NCBI RefSeq assembly: GCF_002803075.1
Contig: NZ_NNBK01000028.1
Coordinates: 1 to 64,000, forward strand
Length of the DNA: 64,000 nt
Origin: Streptomyces sp. CB01373
Lineage (GTDB): Bacteria > Actinomycetota > Actinomycetes > Streptomycetales > Streptomycetaceae
Direction of reading: 5' to 3'
In this document: positions 7,653-16,246 of the stretch, piece by piece
How positions within the stretch are numbered: position 1 is the first letter of the stretch
Layout: the number at the start of each line of letters is the position of its first letter
Position numbers and translations under genes: made by a program
The notes under the pieces: model-generated
What the model was told of the DNA's origin: nothing
The model's input: the letters and a program-made list of their open reading frames with translations, nothing else
Database searches by the model: none

Positions 7653-7877
7653 TCAGTGCAAGTGGTGCAGGTGCTCGAACTCGCTCCAGGCCCGGGACAG
7701 GGTGTCGATCACCTCCGGGGCGGCGCCGCGGCTCTCCAGGTACTCGCGGTAGGTCTCGATCGTGGCCGTCACGGGCCATTGGGGGTCGTTCGCGACGGAA
7801 CGGGCGAGGGATCCCAGGCGGTTCAGCTCGTCGGTGTGGCTCGTGAGCCACCGTGTGAAGTCGTCTGTGTCGTTCAT
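7653..7877 (-). CDS. Small YozE/SAM-like fold protein
   Basis: A 74-residue protein starting MNDTDDFTRWL. The DFTRWLTSH beginning, a central LARSVANDPQWP and ETYREYLES resemble the YozE family (a small helical SAM-like fold of unknown function). GAGAAG lies 7 bases before the ATG on the minus strand. It stands alone, convergent with the COG0523 gene and divergent from the DyP gene. No function can be given from context. Confidence 0.65.
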   Translation of the reverse strand: MNDTDDFTRWLTSHTDELNRLGSLARSVANDPQWPVTATIETYREYLESRGAAPEVIDTLSRAWSEFEHLHHLH

Positions 7878-8089
7878 GGCATGTCTTCTCGCAGAAGGAA
7901 CGCCTGGTCCTGACCTGGCCGTCCTCCCCCTCGGGCAGCCCTTCCTCCAGGCTCCCACGGGCGCGCGGCAAGTCAAACCGGTCGCCGCGCGGTCCGGACC
8001 TGGGCGGCCGAGACGCGGTGGCGGGTGCCGAGTACGGGCCATACGGTGAACAGGTGCCCGCCCGTGACCGTCAGGAAGGGGCGTGCTCC

Positions 8090-9154
8090 GTGTACGCAGA
8101 CTCCCGGGCCCCCGAGCCCCAGCCGGTGCTGTCCCCGCTGACGGGCGCGGCGATCTTCCTGGTCCTGAGCATCGACCGGGGTGGCGAGCCGGTCGTACGG
8201 GACACGTTGTCCGAACTGAACGGGCTGCAGAAGGCGGTCGGGTTCCGGGCGACGCCGGAGGGGAAGCTGAGCGTGGTCGTGGGCGTCGGCTCGGAGGCCT
8301 GGGACCGGCTGTTCGCGGGCCCGCGTCCGGCGGAGCTGCATCGGTTCCGCGAGCTGGCCGGGGCGCGGCACCGGGCGGTCTCCACCCCCGGCGACCTGCT
8401 GTTCCACATCCGCGCGGCCCGCCCGGACCTCTGTTTCGCGCTGGCCTCCGAGATCATGGAACGGATTCGCGGCGTCGTCACCGTGCGGGACGAGGTGCAT
8501 GGATTCAAGTACTTGGACGTGCGGGACCTGCTCGGTTTCGTGGACGGCACGGAGAATCCGACGGGCCGGGCGGCGCACACGGCGGTCCTGATCGGCGACG
8601 AGGACCCGGAGTTCGCCGGGGGCAGCTATGTGGCCGTGCAGAAGTACGTGCACGATCTGGAGGCGTGGCACGCGCTGCCGGTGGAGGCGCAGGAGATGGT
8701 GATCGGCCGCCGGAAGCTGTCCGACATCGAACTGGACGACGCGGTCAAGCCCGCCGACTCGCACGTGGCGATGACCACGATCGAGGACCCGGACGGGACG
8801 AAGCACGAGATCCTGCGCGACAACATGCCCTTCGGGACCGTGGGGCAGGGCGAGTTCGGCACGTACTTCATCGGCTACGCCCGTACTCCGGCCGTGATCG
8901 AGCGGATGCTGGAGCGCATGTTCCTGGGCGCACCGCCCGCCACCCACGACCGGATCCTGGACTTCTCCACCGCGGTGACCGGGTCGTTGTTCGCCGTGCC
9001 CACCAGTGACTTCCTCGACGAGCTCCCCGACGCGCCGGCCGAGCGTGCGAGCGAGGAGGGCGGCGGAGGTGCCGAGTGGACCGAGCCGCCGCCGGCGGCG
9101 GTCCGGACGCCGGCCGCGGACGGCTCGCTGGGGATCGGCGATCTGAGGATGTGA
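8090..9154 (+). CDS. Dye-decolorizing peroxidase with encapsulin-targeting tail
   Basis: A 354-residue B-type DyP heme peroxidase. GFVDGTENP with the catalytic Asp is near residues 149-157, the proximal heme His is in KPADSHVAMT (about residue 225) and the distal Arg in HEILRDNMPFG (about 243). The last residues, DGSLGIGDLRM, match the cargo-loading peptide (SLGIGSL-like) that docks DyP inside encapsulin. A Pro/Glu-rich linker of about 35 residues separates it from the enzyme domain. The GTG at 8090 is taken because AGGAAGGGG lies upstream and the fold begins soon after; an in-frame start at 8018 exists. The encapsulin gene starts 19 bp after the stop, so the two are one operon. Confidence 0.95.
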   Translation: MYADSRAPEPQPVLSPLTGAAIFLVLSIDRGGEPVVRDTLSELNGLQKAVGFRATPEGKLSVVVGVGSEAWDRLFAGPRPAELHRFRELAGARHRAVSTPGDLLFHIRAARPDLCFALASEIMERIRGVVTVRDEVHGFKYLDVRDLLGFVDGTENPTGRAAHTAVLIGDEDPEFAGGSYVAVQKYVHDLEAWHALPVEAQEMVIGRRKLSDIELDDAVKPADSHVAMTTIEDPDGTKHEILRDNMPFGTVGQGEFGTYFIGYARTPAVIERMLERMFLGAPPATHDRILDFSTAVTGSLFAVPTSDFLDELPDAPAERASEEGGGGAEWTEPPPAAVRTPAADGSLGIGDLRM

Positions 9155-9173
9155 CAGGAGGCGAGCATCCGCG

Positions 9174-9989
9174 ATGGACAATCTGCACCGCGAACTGGCA
9201 CCCATCTCCGCCGCCGCGTGGGCCGATCTGGAGGAGGAGGCCCGGCGTACGTTCAAGCGGCACGTCGCGGCCCGCCGCGTCGTCGACGTGCCCGAGCCGG
9301 GCGGCCCGGAGTCGGCCGGTGTGGGGACCGGGCACCTGCGGACCGTCGCGGCTCCGGCCGAAGGGGTCGAGGCGCGCGTACGCCGGTTCCAGCCGCTGGT
9401 CGAGCTGCGGGTGCCGTTCACCGTGGACCGGCAGCAGGTCGACGACGTCGCACGCGGGGCCAAGGACGCGGACTGGCAGCCGGTCAAGGACGCCGCGCGG
9501 CAGATCGCCTTCGCCGAGGACCGCGCCGTGTTCGAGGGCTACCCGTCCGCGGACATCGCCGGTCTGCGGGAGAGTTCGTCCAACTCCGCCGTGACCCTGC
9601 CGGCCGAGACACGCCAGTTCCCGGACGTCGTCAGCAAGGCCCTGACCGAGTTGCGGCTCGCCGGGGTCGGCGGCCCGTACGCACTGGCGCTGAGCGCCAG
9701 TGCGTACACCGCGGTCAGCGAGACCTCCGACTACGGCTACCCGATCATCGAACACATCGGCCGGGTGCTGGACGGCGACATCGTCTGGGCGCCCGCCATC
9801 GACGGGGCGTTCCTGCTGTCGACGCGGGGCGGGGACTTCGAACTGCGCCTCGGCCAGGACCTGTCCATCGGTTACCTGTCGCACGACGACACCAGCATCC
9901 GTCTGTACTTCCAGGAGACGCTGACCTTCCTCGTACACACCGGCGAAGCCGTCGTACCCGCACGGGAGTCGACGTCCTCGTCCGGCTGA
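9174..9989 (+). CDS. Family 1 encapsulin shell protein
   Basis: A 271-residue encapsulin (linocin M18-like, HK97 fold) that self-assembles into a protein nanocompartment. Typical features are MDNLHRELAPISAAAWADLEEEARRTFKRHVAARRVVD at the start (first half shown here only as the family hallmark), the LRLAGVGGPYALALS strand-loop near residue 160 and the SIGYLSHD / LYFQETLTF end. It is directly downstream of a DyP with the matching targeting tail, so the cargo is known from context. The shell-plus-peroxidase pair is a recognised oxidative stress compartment. Length is normal. Confidence 0.95.
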   Translation: MDNLHRELAPISAAAWADLEEEARRTFKRHVAARRVVDVPEPGGPESAGVGTGHLRTVAAPAEGVEARVRRFQPLVELRVPFTVDRQQVDDVARGAKDADWQPVKDAARQIAFAEDRAVFEGYPSADIAGLRESSSNSAVTLPAETRQFPDVVSKALTELRLAGVGGPYALALSASAYTAVSETSDYGYPIIEHIGRVLDGDIVWAPAIDGAFLLSTRGGDFELRLGQDLSIGYLSHDDTSIRLYFQETLTFLVHTGEAVVPARESTSSSG

Positions 9990-10074
9990 CCCACGGCGGC
10001 CGCGGCGGGGGCGGACATGAAGGCCGCCACACGGGGGATTCCCGACGAAACCGCCCGACAGGGGACGGGACATC

Positions 10075-11793
10075 ATGACGACTACGACCACACCGCCCAC
10101 GACCGCGTCGTCGACGGCGACCATCGGTGACTTCCTCCTGCGGCGCCTGCGGGAGGCGGGCATCGGGCACCTCTTCGGTGTCGCGGGTGACTACAACCTC
10201 GAGTTCCTCCTCCAGATGGAGGAGCGCCACGACTTCATGTGGGTCGGCAACTGCAACGAGTTGAACGCCGCCTACGCCGCCGACGGTTACGCGCGGATGA
10301 ACGGGATCTCCGGGCTCGTCGTGACCCACGGGGTCGGGGCGTGGAGCGCCATCAACGGTGTCGCGGGCGCCTACAGCGAGCACGTTCCGGTCGTCTGCGT
10401 CTGCGGATCGGTTCCGCTGAAGGCACTCGACCGCGGACTCCGGATGCATCACACCTCCGGGGAGCCCGAGTACGACGACGTGCTGCGCGGCTACGCGCAG
10501 GTCACCGCGGCACAGGCCCGGCTGACACCGCAGAACGCCGTGGCGGAGATCGACCGGCTCATCCTGACCGCCTGGCGGCGCAAGCTTCCGGTCTACATGG
10601 AACTGCCCTCCGACATCGCGCACCTGGACGTCGAGGTTCCGTCGGAGCCGCTGGTGCTCGCGATGCAGAGGAGCGACCCGGAGCGGCTGGCGGCGTGTGC
10701 CGACGCGATCGTCACGCGCCTCAGCAACGCCCGTTCGCCGGCGATTCTGCTCGACCTCGACGCGGACCGCTTCCAGGTGACGGGTGAGCTGCTGGAGTTG
10801 GCCGCCGAGCTGAAGGCCCCGATCGCGGCCATGAACACCTGCAAGGGGATCGTCGACGAGAACAGCCCGTACTTCCTCGGTCTGTACGCGGGTTCGGGCA
10901 GCAAGCCCGAGATCCGCGAGGCGGTGGAGCACAGCGACGGGCTGCTGGCGATCGGGGTGCGGCGGGTGGACACCACCTGCGGCGGCTTCAGCGACGCGCT
11001 CCCGCCGGGCCGGATCGACGCCCGCGGGGACGGTGTGGACATCGGTCCGGACAACTACCAGGGCGTCTGTCTGAAGGAACTGCTCCGCCGGGTCGCGGAC
11101 AGCGTCCAGGGCAGGGAATCCGGATACTCACGTCCGGCGCGTACACCGCGAGAGCCCGGAGGGGTGGCGGGCTCCGATCCGCTGACCCAGGCGGCGTACT
11201 GGAGCATCGTCCAGGACTTCGTCCGCGAGGGCGACGTGCTCATCGCCGAGGACGGCACCTCCGAGGCCGGCTGCTGGGGCCTGGACCTGCCGCCGCGGTG
11301 CCCCATCGTCACGCAGGCCGTCTGGGGTTCGATCGGTTACGGCGTGGGGGCGGCCCTGGGCACGCTCCTGGCCGCGCCGGAACGCCGCCACCTGCTGTTC
11401 GTGGGCGACGGATCCTTCCAGCTCACGGCGCAGGAGGTGTCCACCATGCTCAGGCACGGCCTGAAGCCGGTCATCTTCCTGATCAACAACGGCGGTTACA
11501 CCATCGAGCGGACCATCTGCGGCAGGGACGGGCGCTTCAACGACGTCGCCAACTGGGCGTACGCCGACCTCCCGAAGGTCCTCCATCCCGGGACGAACGC
11601 CCGGACGGCGGTCGTTCGGACCCCGGCCGAACTGAGGGACGCGCTCGCGGCACCGCACGACAGCATGATCTTCATCGAGGCGATCATGGACAAGTACGAC
11701 GCCCCGCCGACCGCCGTCGCCTCCGGACACCGCATGGCGGACATCGACTACGGCCCGCGCGGCCCCCAGCACCGCCCGGGAGTCCAGATCTGA
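10075..11793 (+). CDS. Thiamine-diphosphate 2-keto acid (pyruvate/indolepyruvate) decarboxylase
   Basis: A 572-residue ThDP enzyme that decarboxylates a 2-keto acid to an aldehyde. The ThDP-activating Glu is E62 in CNELNAAYAADGYAR, the active-site HH pair is H125-H126 (MHHTSG), and the ThDP/Mg motif GDGSFQLTAQE begins near residue 444 and continues to NNGGYTIE. This pattern is that of the pyruvate/indolepyruvate decarboxylase group rather than of acetolactate synthase. In the stretch usually reading TTFGVGELS the sequence has VTHGVGAWS, so substrate preference may differ. It lies 85 bp after encapsulin on the same strand and may be co-transcribed, but no encapsulin-loading tail is seen. It converges tightly with the MFS gene. 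Confidence 0.85.
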   Translation: MTTTTTPPTTASSTATIGDFLLRRLREAGIGHLFGVAGDYNLEFLLQMEERHDFMWVGNCNELNAAYAADGYARMNGISGLVVTHGVGAWSAINGVAGAYSEHVPVVCVCGSVPLKALDRGLRMHHTSGEPEYDDVLRGYAQVTAAQARLTPQNAVAEIDRLILTAWRRKLPVYMELPSDIAHLDVEVPSEPLVLAMQRSDPERLAACADAIVTRLSNARSPAILLDLDADRFQVTGELLELAAELKAPIAAMNTCKGIVDENSPYFLGLYAGSGSKPEIREAVEHSDGLLAIGVRRVDTTCGGFSDALPPGRIDARGDGVDIGPDNYQGVCLKELLRRVADSVQGRESGYSRPARTPREPGGVAGSDPLTQAAYWSIVQDFVREGDVLIAEDGTSEAGCWGLDLPPRCPIVTQAVWGSIGYGVGAALGTLLAAPERRHLLFVGDGSFQLTAQEVSTMLRHGLKPVIFLINNGGYTIERTICGRDGRFNDVANWAYADLPKVLHPGTNARTAVVRTPAELRDALAAPHDSMIFIEAIMDKYDAPPTAVASGHRMADIDYGPRGPQHRPGVQI

Positions 11794-11800
11794 CCCCGCT

Positions 11801-13063
11801 TCACCGGCGGTGGGCGGTGACGGCGATGGCGGGAAGGACGGCGAGGGCGAGGACACCCGCGGTCAGGGCGAGGACGGGATAGCCGGCGAGGTCCACGACG
11901 ATGCCGGAGGCCAGTCCCCCGGTGGCGCCCGCGATGGCGATGGAGACGTCCACCATGCCCTGGGTCTTGGCGCGGGTGGCCAGGGGCACCGTGTCGGTGA
12001 TGATCGCGGTGCCCGAGACGAGTCCGAAGTTCCAGCCCAGGCCGAGCAGCGCCAGGGCGAGTGCCAGCAGGGCGACGGAGTCGCCGGGGGCGAGGGCCGC
12101 AACCAGGCCCGCGACCAGGAGGGTGACCCCGGAGGCGGCGGCGACCGCGATCCGGCCGTAGCGGTCGACGAGGCGGCCGGTCAGCGGCGAGGGCAGGTAC
12201 ATCGCGCCGACGTGGATGGCGATGACCAGGCCGGAGGCGGCGGTGCCATGGCCGTGGTCGTGCAGGTGGACCGGCGTCATGGTCATCACCGCGACCATGA
12301 CGAGCTGGGTGAGGATCATGACCAGGACTCCGAGCACCACGCCGCCGCGCGGCCTCTCCGGCGCCCCTTCGACGGCCGGGCCGGCCTGCGCGGGCCGCGC
12401 GGCGGGGCTCTGCTCGGCTTCGGCCAGGCTGCGGGCCAGCAGGAGGGGGTCGGGGCGCAGCCGGAGTGCGAGGACGCAGGCGGCCGCCGCGTACGCGGCC
12501 CCGGAGAGAAGAAAGGGGCCGGCCAGGCGGGGGATGCCGAGGAGGGCGGCGAGGTCGCCGGTGGGAGCGGCCAGGTTGGGGCCGACGACGCCGCCGAGGG
12601 TGGTGGCGACCAGGACGGTGGACACGGCGCGGGCGCGGTGCGTGGGGGCGGCGAGGTCGGCGCCGGCGTAGCGGGCCTGGAGGTTGGTGGCGGTGCCGGC
12701 ACCGTAGACGAACAGTGCGGTGAACAGGAGGACGGGGCTGCCGAGGGCCGCGGCGGCGAGGACGCCGGCGCTGCCGACCGCGCCGGTGAGGTATCCGGCG
12801 GCCAGGCCCGGACGGCGGCCCCTGGCCTGGGACAGCCGGCCGACGGCTATCGCGGCGAACGCGCTGCCCGCGGTGAACAGGGCGCTGGGCAGTCCGGCCA
12901 GACCCGCGGTGCCGAGCATGTCCTGGGCCAGCAGCGCCCCGACGGTGATGCCCGCCGCGAGCCCGGCCCCGCTGAGGATCTGGGAGGCGACGAGGACTCT
13001 CAGGATGCGGCGCTGCACGTCGGGACCGGCGGCGAGGGCGGACGAAGCCGCGGTGCTCGTCAC
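11801..13063 (-). CDS. MFS drug-type exporter
   Basis: A 420-residue major facilitator with about twelve hydrophobic segments, arranged as two groups of six with a central cytoplasmic loop near residues 205-225. GRLSQARGRRPG follows the second helix, matching the MFS loop 2-3 motif, and GRLVDRYGRIAV is its repeat in the second half. The substrate is unknown; exporters of this type move drugs or metabolites by proton antiport. The stop lies only 7 bp from the convergent decarboxylase gene. Confidence 0.85.
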   Translation of the reverse strand: MTSTAASSALAAGPDVQRRILRVLVASQILSGAGLAAGITVGALLAQDMLGTAGLAGLPSALFTAGSAFAAIAVGRLSQARGRRPGLAAGYLTGAVGSAGVLAAAALGSPVLLFTALFVYGAGTATNLQARYAGADLAAPTHRARAVSTVLVATTLGGVVGPNLAAPTGDLAALLGIPRLAGPFLLSGAAYAAAACVLALRLRPDPLLLARSLAEAEQSPAARPAQAGPAVEGAPERPRGGVVLGVLVMILTQLVMVAVMTMTPVHLHDHGHGTAASGLVIAIHVGAMYLPSPLTGRLVDRYGRIAVAAASGVTLLVAGLVAALAPGDSVALLALALALLGLGWNFGLVSGTAIITDTVPLATRAKTQGMVDVSIAIAGATGGLASGIVVDLAGYPVLALTAGVLALAVLPAIAVTAHRR

Positions 13064-13118
13064 GGGATGGGGCTCCTTCCGGGCGTCCTACGAGAACTGC
13101 GAGCACACTATTCCATAC

Positions 13119-13128
13119 ATCCATGGAT
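13119..13128. promoter_or_regulatory. AT-rich palindrome before the MFS gene
   Basis: ATCCATGGAT, a perfect 10-bp palindrome in an AT-rich patch (13108-13134) about 55 bp upstream of the MFS start. It is a reasonable place for a promoter and repressor site, but no regulator gene is adjacent. Confidence 0.3.
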
Positions 13129-13185
13129 TAACGCAGATGCACCCCGTCGCCGTCCGCCGCGCCACGATCTGCCGCGTCACTGTCC

Positions 13186-13698
13186 TCAGCGGACCAGTTC
13201 GTCGGCGAGGAGGTCCATCAGGAGGCCGTCGTGCCAGGTGCCGTCGGCGCCGCGCTCGTACCGCCGCATGACACCGACCGGCCGGAAGCCCACCTTGGTG
13301 TAGCAGCGGATCGCGGCGGCGTTGTCGGCTGCCGGGTCGATGACCAGGCGGTGGTGGCCGTGGGCGTCGACGAGATGGCGGGCCAGGGTCCGTACGGCGT
13401 CGGCGCCAAGGCCTCTGCCGTGCACCGCGGGATCGAGGAAGATGTCGATCCCGGCGTGCCGGTAGTCCGGCTCCTCCTCGGCGTGCCACTGGATCATGCC
13501 GACGGGCCGCTGCCGGTGGTGGATGGTCAGGCACCGGATGCCGGAGTCCTCCAGATCGGCGGCGATGTCCGCCGCGAGGTCGTCCCCGCCCCTCCAGCGT
13601 GCGCGTACTTCCGGCGTGGCCCGGATCTCCGCCAGGGCGGGGATGTCCTCGCGGACCGTGGGGCGGAGGAGGACGAACGCGCCGCGCAACTCGGTCAT
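13186..13698 (-). CDS. GNAT N-acetyltransferase, AAC(6')-like
   Basis: A 170-residue acetyltransferase. The acetyl-CoA loop VHGRGLGADAVRTLARHL and the C-terminal DPAADNAAAIRCYTKVGFRPVGVMRRYE are typical of the RimJ/AAC(6') branch of GNAT enzymes, which acetylate amino groups of aminoglycosides or proteins. The start MTELRGAFVLLRP at 13698 begins the fold; the open frame upstream adds 17 residues without family resemblance. Substrate cannot be judged from sequence. Confidence 0.78.
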   Translation of the reverse strand: MTELRGAFVLLRPTVREDIPALAEIRATPEVRARWRGGDDLAADIAADLEDSGIRCLTIHHRQRPVGMIQWHAEEEPDYRHAGIDIFLDPAVHGRGLGADAVRTLARHLVDAHGHHRLVIDPAADNAAAIRCYTKVGFRPVGVMRRYERGADGTWHDGLLMDLLADELVR

Positions 13699-13889
13699 GA
13701 CCGGGAACTTTACGGGAGTCGGCGGTGCACGGCGTGTTCTTGTTTCCACGGCGGCCCAGGGCCGGGATTCAGGCGGAAAGCCGGGTTCGCGGGCGCGAGT
13801 TCGCCCGTGATCGAGATGCGGGCTGCGGGGGGCGGTGCCAAGAATCGAACTGAGAGGCAGTGACGCCGACTACAGAAAGGCTGTCGATC

Positions 13890-14120
13890 ATGCGAAGCAG
13901 GATGATGCGCGCTCTGACCGCCAGCGTCGCCGCGGGCATGCTCGCCAGTGGAGCAGCCGTGGCATCTGCAGGAACCGCCCTCGCGGCACCGGCGAACACC
14001 AAGGTGACCAGCAGTCACCACGCGGCCGTGCCGGACCCCACCAAGATGCCGCACAAGAAGTGCCCGAAGGGTGAGCACCTCAAGAAGGTCAACGGCAAGT
14101 GGGGCTGCCACAAGAAGTAA
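13890..14120 (+). CDS. Small secreted Lys/His-rich protein
   Basis: A 76-residue protein with a Sec signal peptide: MRSRMMRAL, a hydrophobic stretch to about residue 25, and likely cleavage after ALA in the GTALAAP region. The mature part is about 40 residues, basic, with MPHKKCPKGEH and GKWGCHKK near the end, giving exactly two cysteines that could form a disulfide. The start is set by GAAAGG nine bases before ATG 13890. The family is not recognised. It is followed by a strong terminator. Confidence 0.7.
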   Translation: MRSRMMRALTASVAAGMLASGAAVASAGTALAAPANTKVTSSHHAAVPDPTKMPHKKCPKGEHLKKVNGKWGCHKK

Positions 14121-14137
14121 CCGCCTCAGGAAACGCA

Positions 14138-14174
14138 CCTCCGCCCTGCCGGCCAACTGCCGGCAGGGCGGAGG
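14138..14174. terminator. Bidirectional hairpin terminator
   Basis: A perfect 16-bp stem (14138-14153 with 14159-14174) with the 5-base loop CAACT, between the convergent small secreted protein and symporter genes. Confidence 0.85.
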
Positions 14175-14203
14175 ATGTTGTGGCCCCCTGAGGGGAGTGG
14201 GAG

Positions 14204-15547
14204 TCAGGCGGACACCGGGGCCGCCTGCGTCGGGTCGTTGTAGAGGCTCTCCACGCGGTCGGCCGGGGAGCCCGAGGCGCTGTCGTACTTCGCGTGGTCC
14301 AGGATCTTCTCACGGGCGGAGACGAGCACCGGGACGAGCGCCTGACCGGCGACGTTGGTCGCCGTGCGCATCATGTCCAGGATCGGGTCGATGGCGAGCA
14401 GCAGACCCACACCCTCCATCGGCAGGCCGAGGGTGGACAGCGTGAGCGTCAGCATGACGGTGGCGCCCGTCAGACCGGCGGTGGCCGCCGAACCGAAGAC
14501 CGAGACGAAGGCGATGAGCAGGTACTCCTTGACGCCGAGCTGCACATCGAAGATCTGCGCCACGAAAATCGCGGAGATGGCCGGGTAGATGGCCGCGCAG
14601 CCGTCCATCTTGGTCGTCGCGCCGAACGGCACGGCGAAGGAGGCGTAGTCCTTCGGGACGCCGAGGCGGATCGCCGACTGCTGGGTGACCGGCATGGTGC
14701 CGACCGAGGAGCGGGAGACGAACGCCAGCTGGATGGCGGGCCAGGCGCCCTTGAAGAACTGGATCGGGTTCAGCTTCCCGACGACGGCGAGCAGCAGCGG
14801 GTAGACACCGAACAGGACCAGGGAGCAGCCGATGTAGATGTCGGCGGTGAAGGTCGCGTAGTTGCCGAGCAGGTCCCAGCCGTACTGCACGATGGCGCGG
14901 CCGATCAGGCCCGCGGAGCCGATCGGGGCGAGCAGGATCACCCACCACAGGGCCTTCTGGAGCAGCTCCAGGACGGACTCGGAGAGCGCGAGGACCGGCT
15001 GGGCCTTCTCGCCGATCTTGAGGATCGCGATACCGGCGACGACCGCCATGAAGACGATCTGAAGCACGTTCAGTTCGGTGAACGGCGTGATGACGTCGGT
15101 CGGGATGATGCCGGTGAGGAAGTCGAGCCAGCTGCCGGCGTGGTCCGGCCTGCCGCCGTCGGCCGGGGTGAGGGCGGAGCCGGAGCCCGGGTTGGAGACC
15201 AGCCCGATGACGAGGCCGATGACGACTGCGATCAACGAGGTGATCATGAACCAGAGGAGGGTCCGGCCGGCCAGGCGGGCCGCGTTGTTGACCTTCCGCA
15301 GATTGGTGATCGACACCAGGATCGCGAAGAAGACCAGCGGGGCCACGGCCAGCTTCAGGAGCTGCACGAAGATGCCGCCCACCTTGTCGAGGGTGGTGGC
15401 GAGCCAGGACACGTCGAAGGTACGGGCGACGAAGCCGAGGATCAGGCCGACGGCGAGGCCGATCAGGACTTGGGCCCAGAAGGGGACGGGTATCCGGAAG
15501 CCGGAGTTCGCGGGCTTCGGATCGGCGGTGTTCGCGGACACGGACAC
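14204..15547 (-). CDS. DAACS-family symporter (dicarboxylate, glutamate or cystine type)
   Basis: A 447-residue sodium/proton symporter of the glutamate/dicarboxylate family. Diagnostic motifs are SRSSVGTMPVT (serine-rich re-entrant loop 1, about residue 280), GATTKMDGCA (about 310) and DPILDMMRTATNVAGQ (helix 8, about 385). The GTG at 15547 is very close to GGAG; the in-frame GTG at 15541, eight bases after GGAG, is the more likely true start. The gene is preceded by a cysteine-codon leader peptide and a hairpin. The family includes the cystine importer TcyP, so cystine is a reasonable candidate substrate, though C4-dicarboxylates or glutamate cannot be excluded. Confidence 0.88.
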   Translation of the reverse strand: MSVSANTADPKPANSGFRIPVPFWAQVLIGLAVGLILGFVARTFDVSWLATTLDKVGGIFVQLLKLAVAPLVFFAILVSITNLRKVNNAARLAGRTLLWFMITSLIAVVIGLVIGLVSNPGSGSALTPADGGRPDHAGSWLDFLTGIIPTDVITPFTELNVLQIVFMAVVAGIAILKIGEKAQPVLALSESVLELLQKALWWVILLAPIGSAGLIGRAIVQYGWDLLGNYATFTADIYIGCSLVLFGVYPLLLAVVGKLNPIQFFKGAWPAIQLAFVSRSSVGTMPVTQQSAIRLGVPKDYASFAVPFGATTKMDGCAAIYPAISAIFVAQIFDVQLGVKEYLLIAFVSVFGSAATAGLTGATVMLTLTLSTLGLPMEGVGLLLAIDPILDMMRTATNVAGQALVPVLVSAREKILDHAKYDSASGSPADRVESLYNDPTQAAPVSA

Positions 15548-15596
15548 ACTCCAGTAGGGACGCGCGGAAAGGTGATTTCGAGCGGGGGGTTACAGG

Positions 15597-15630
15597 AGCG
15601 GCGCCCAGAAGACGGGGCAACGGCGCCGCT
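15597..15630 (-). promoter_or_regulatory. Hairpin between leader peptide and symporter
   Basis: Perfect 9-bp stem AGCGGCGCC / GGCGCCGCT (15597-15605 with 15622-15630) with a 16-base loop, in the transcribed leader of the symporter, about 20 bp after the leader peptide stop. It is well placed to act as an attenuator terminator, but has no clear U-tract. Confidence 0.5.
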
Positions 15631-15648
15631 GCATCGATGAGTTCGCGG

Positions 15649-15720
15649 TCAGGCGCGACAAGCCGCGGACACGCAGCGGCAGAGATCGACATGCAGGCGA
15701 GCCACGAGCGGTACGCCCAT
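15649..15720 (-). CDS. Cysteine-containing leader peptide
   Basis: A 23-codon ORF encoding a peptide with VARLHVDLCRC and SAACRA, the hallmark pattern (RLHVDLxR..SA.CR) of the short actinobacterial leader peptides found in front of sulfur assimilation, cysteine and methionine genes. It has three Cys codons within eight codons near its end, suited to sensing Cys-tRNA supply by ribosome stalling. It lies about 100 bp before the symporter start on the same strand with a hairpin between. It is too short for usual gene callers. No strong Shine-Dalgarno is visible. Role in attenuation is inferred from the family pattern. Confidence 0.75.
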   Translation of the reverse strand: MGVPLVARLHVDLCRCVSAACRA

Positions 15721-16246
15721 GACGGCGCGGCAGGCGCCGTAAGGGGCGTCTGCGCGGTACGCGGCTGCTGTCTTCACGGCGAAACGTTAACACTTCTGCT
15801 TTGAGAACCTCAAAGGTCCCCTTTGGATCGAGGGGGCCCTTTTCCCGCCTCGTGGCGACCCCCTCCACCCAAGGAGTCCCCCTTGTCCGTTTTGGGGGCT
15901 TTTTCCGGCCCCGAGAGGGCCCGCCGATGTGATGCCACCCATAGGAGCCAGATCACGTCCTAATGCCGGTCGTAGCGGGTGGACGGCCATAAGCAGCGAA
16001 GAATGCCCCACGTTGGAACATTTCGGGCATTTACTACGCAGTCGGGTAGTACGTCACATGATTGCGCGCCGACCGGCCGGCCGCTAACCATTGCTGTCGT
16101 TGCTCCGGGCCACGAGACGGACGACCCGGCGAACTCCGCCGGCTCCGCCCGCTCAGGTCTGTGCAGCACGGGGCACCGCCCCAGCGCCACCGCAAACGAT
16201 TGCGGCCGGCGCCTGACGACACACCCCACTGGAGAGTTACTTCCGT
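15721..16246. other. Divergent intergenic region, leader peptide to transglycosylase
   Basis: No protein gene is seen. The part at 15780-15960 is less GC-rich and carries homopolymer-like runs (CCCCC...GGGGG then CTTTTT at 15878-15905); promoters for the leader peptide and symporter probably lie here. A small hairpin TACTAC-N8-GTAGTA is at 16032-16051, upstream of the transglycosylase. I looked for a ydaO (c-di-AMP) riboswitch, which often precedes such cell wall hydrolases in Streptomyces, and did not find its conserved core. Confidence 0.5.

Noticed and set aside
14294..15640. A 448-codon plus-strand frame opposite the symporter
   Set aside because: Antisense shadow rich in Asp/Gly/Glu/Arg repeats of no family.
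15950..16246. A ydaO (c-di-AMP) riboswitch before the transglycosylase
   Set aside because: Expected from other Streptomyces cell wall genes, but the conserved core and pseudoknot sequences are not present.
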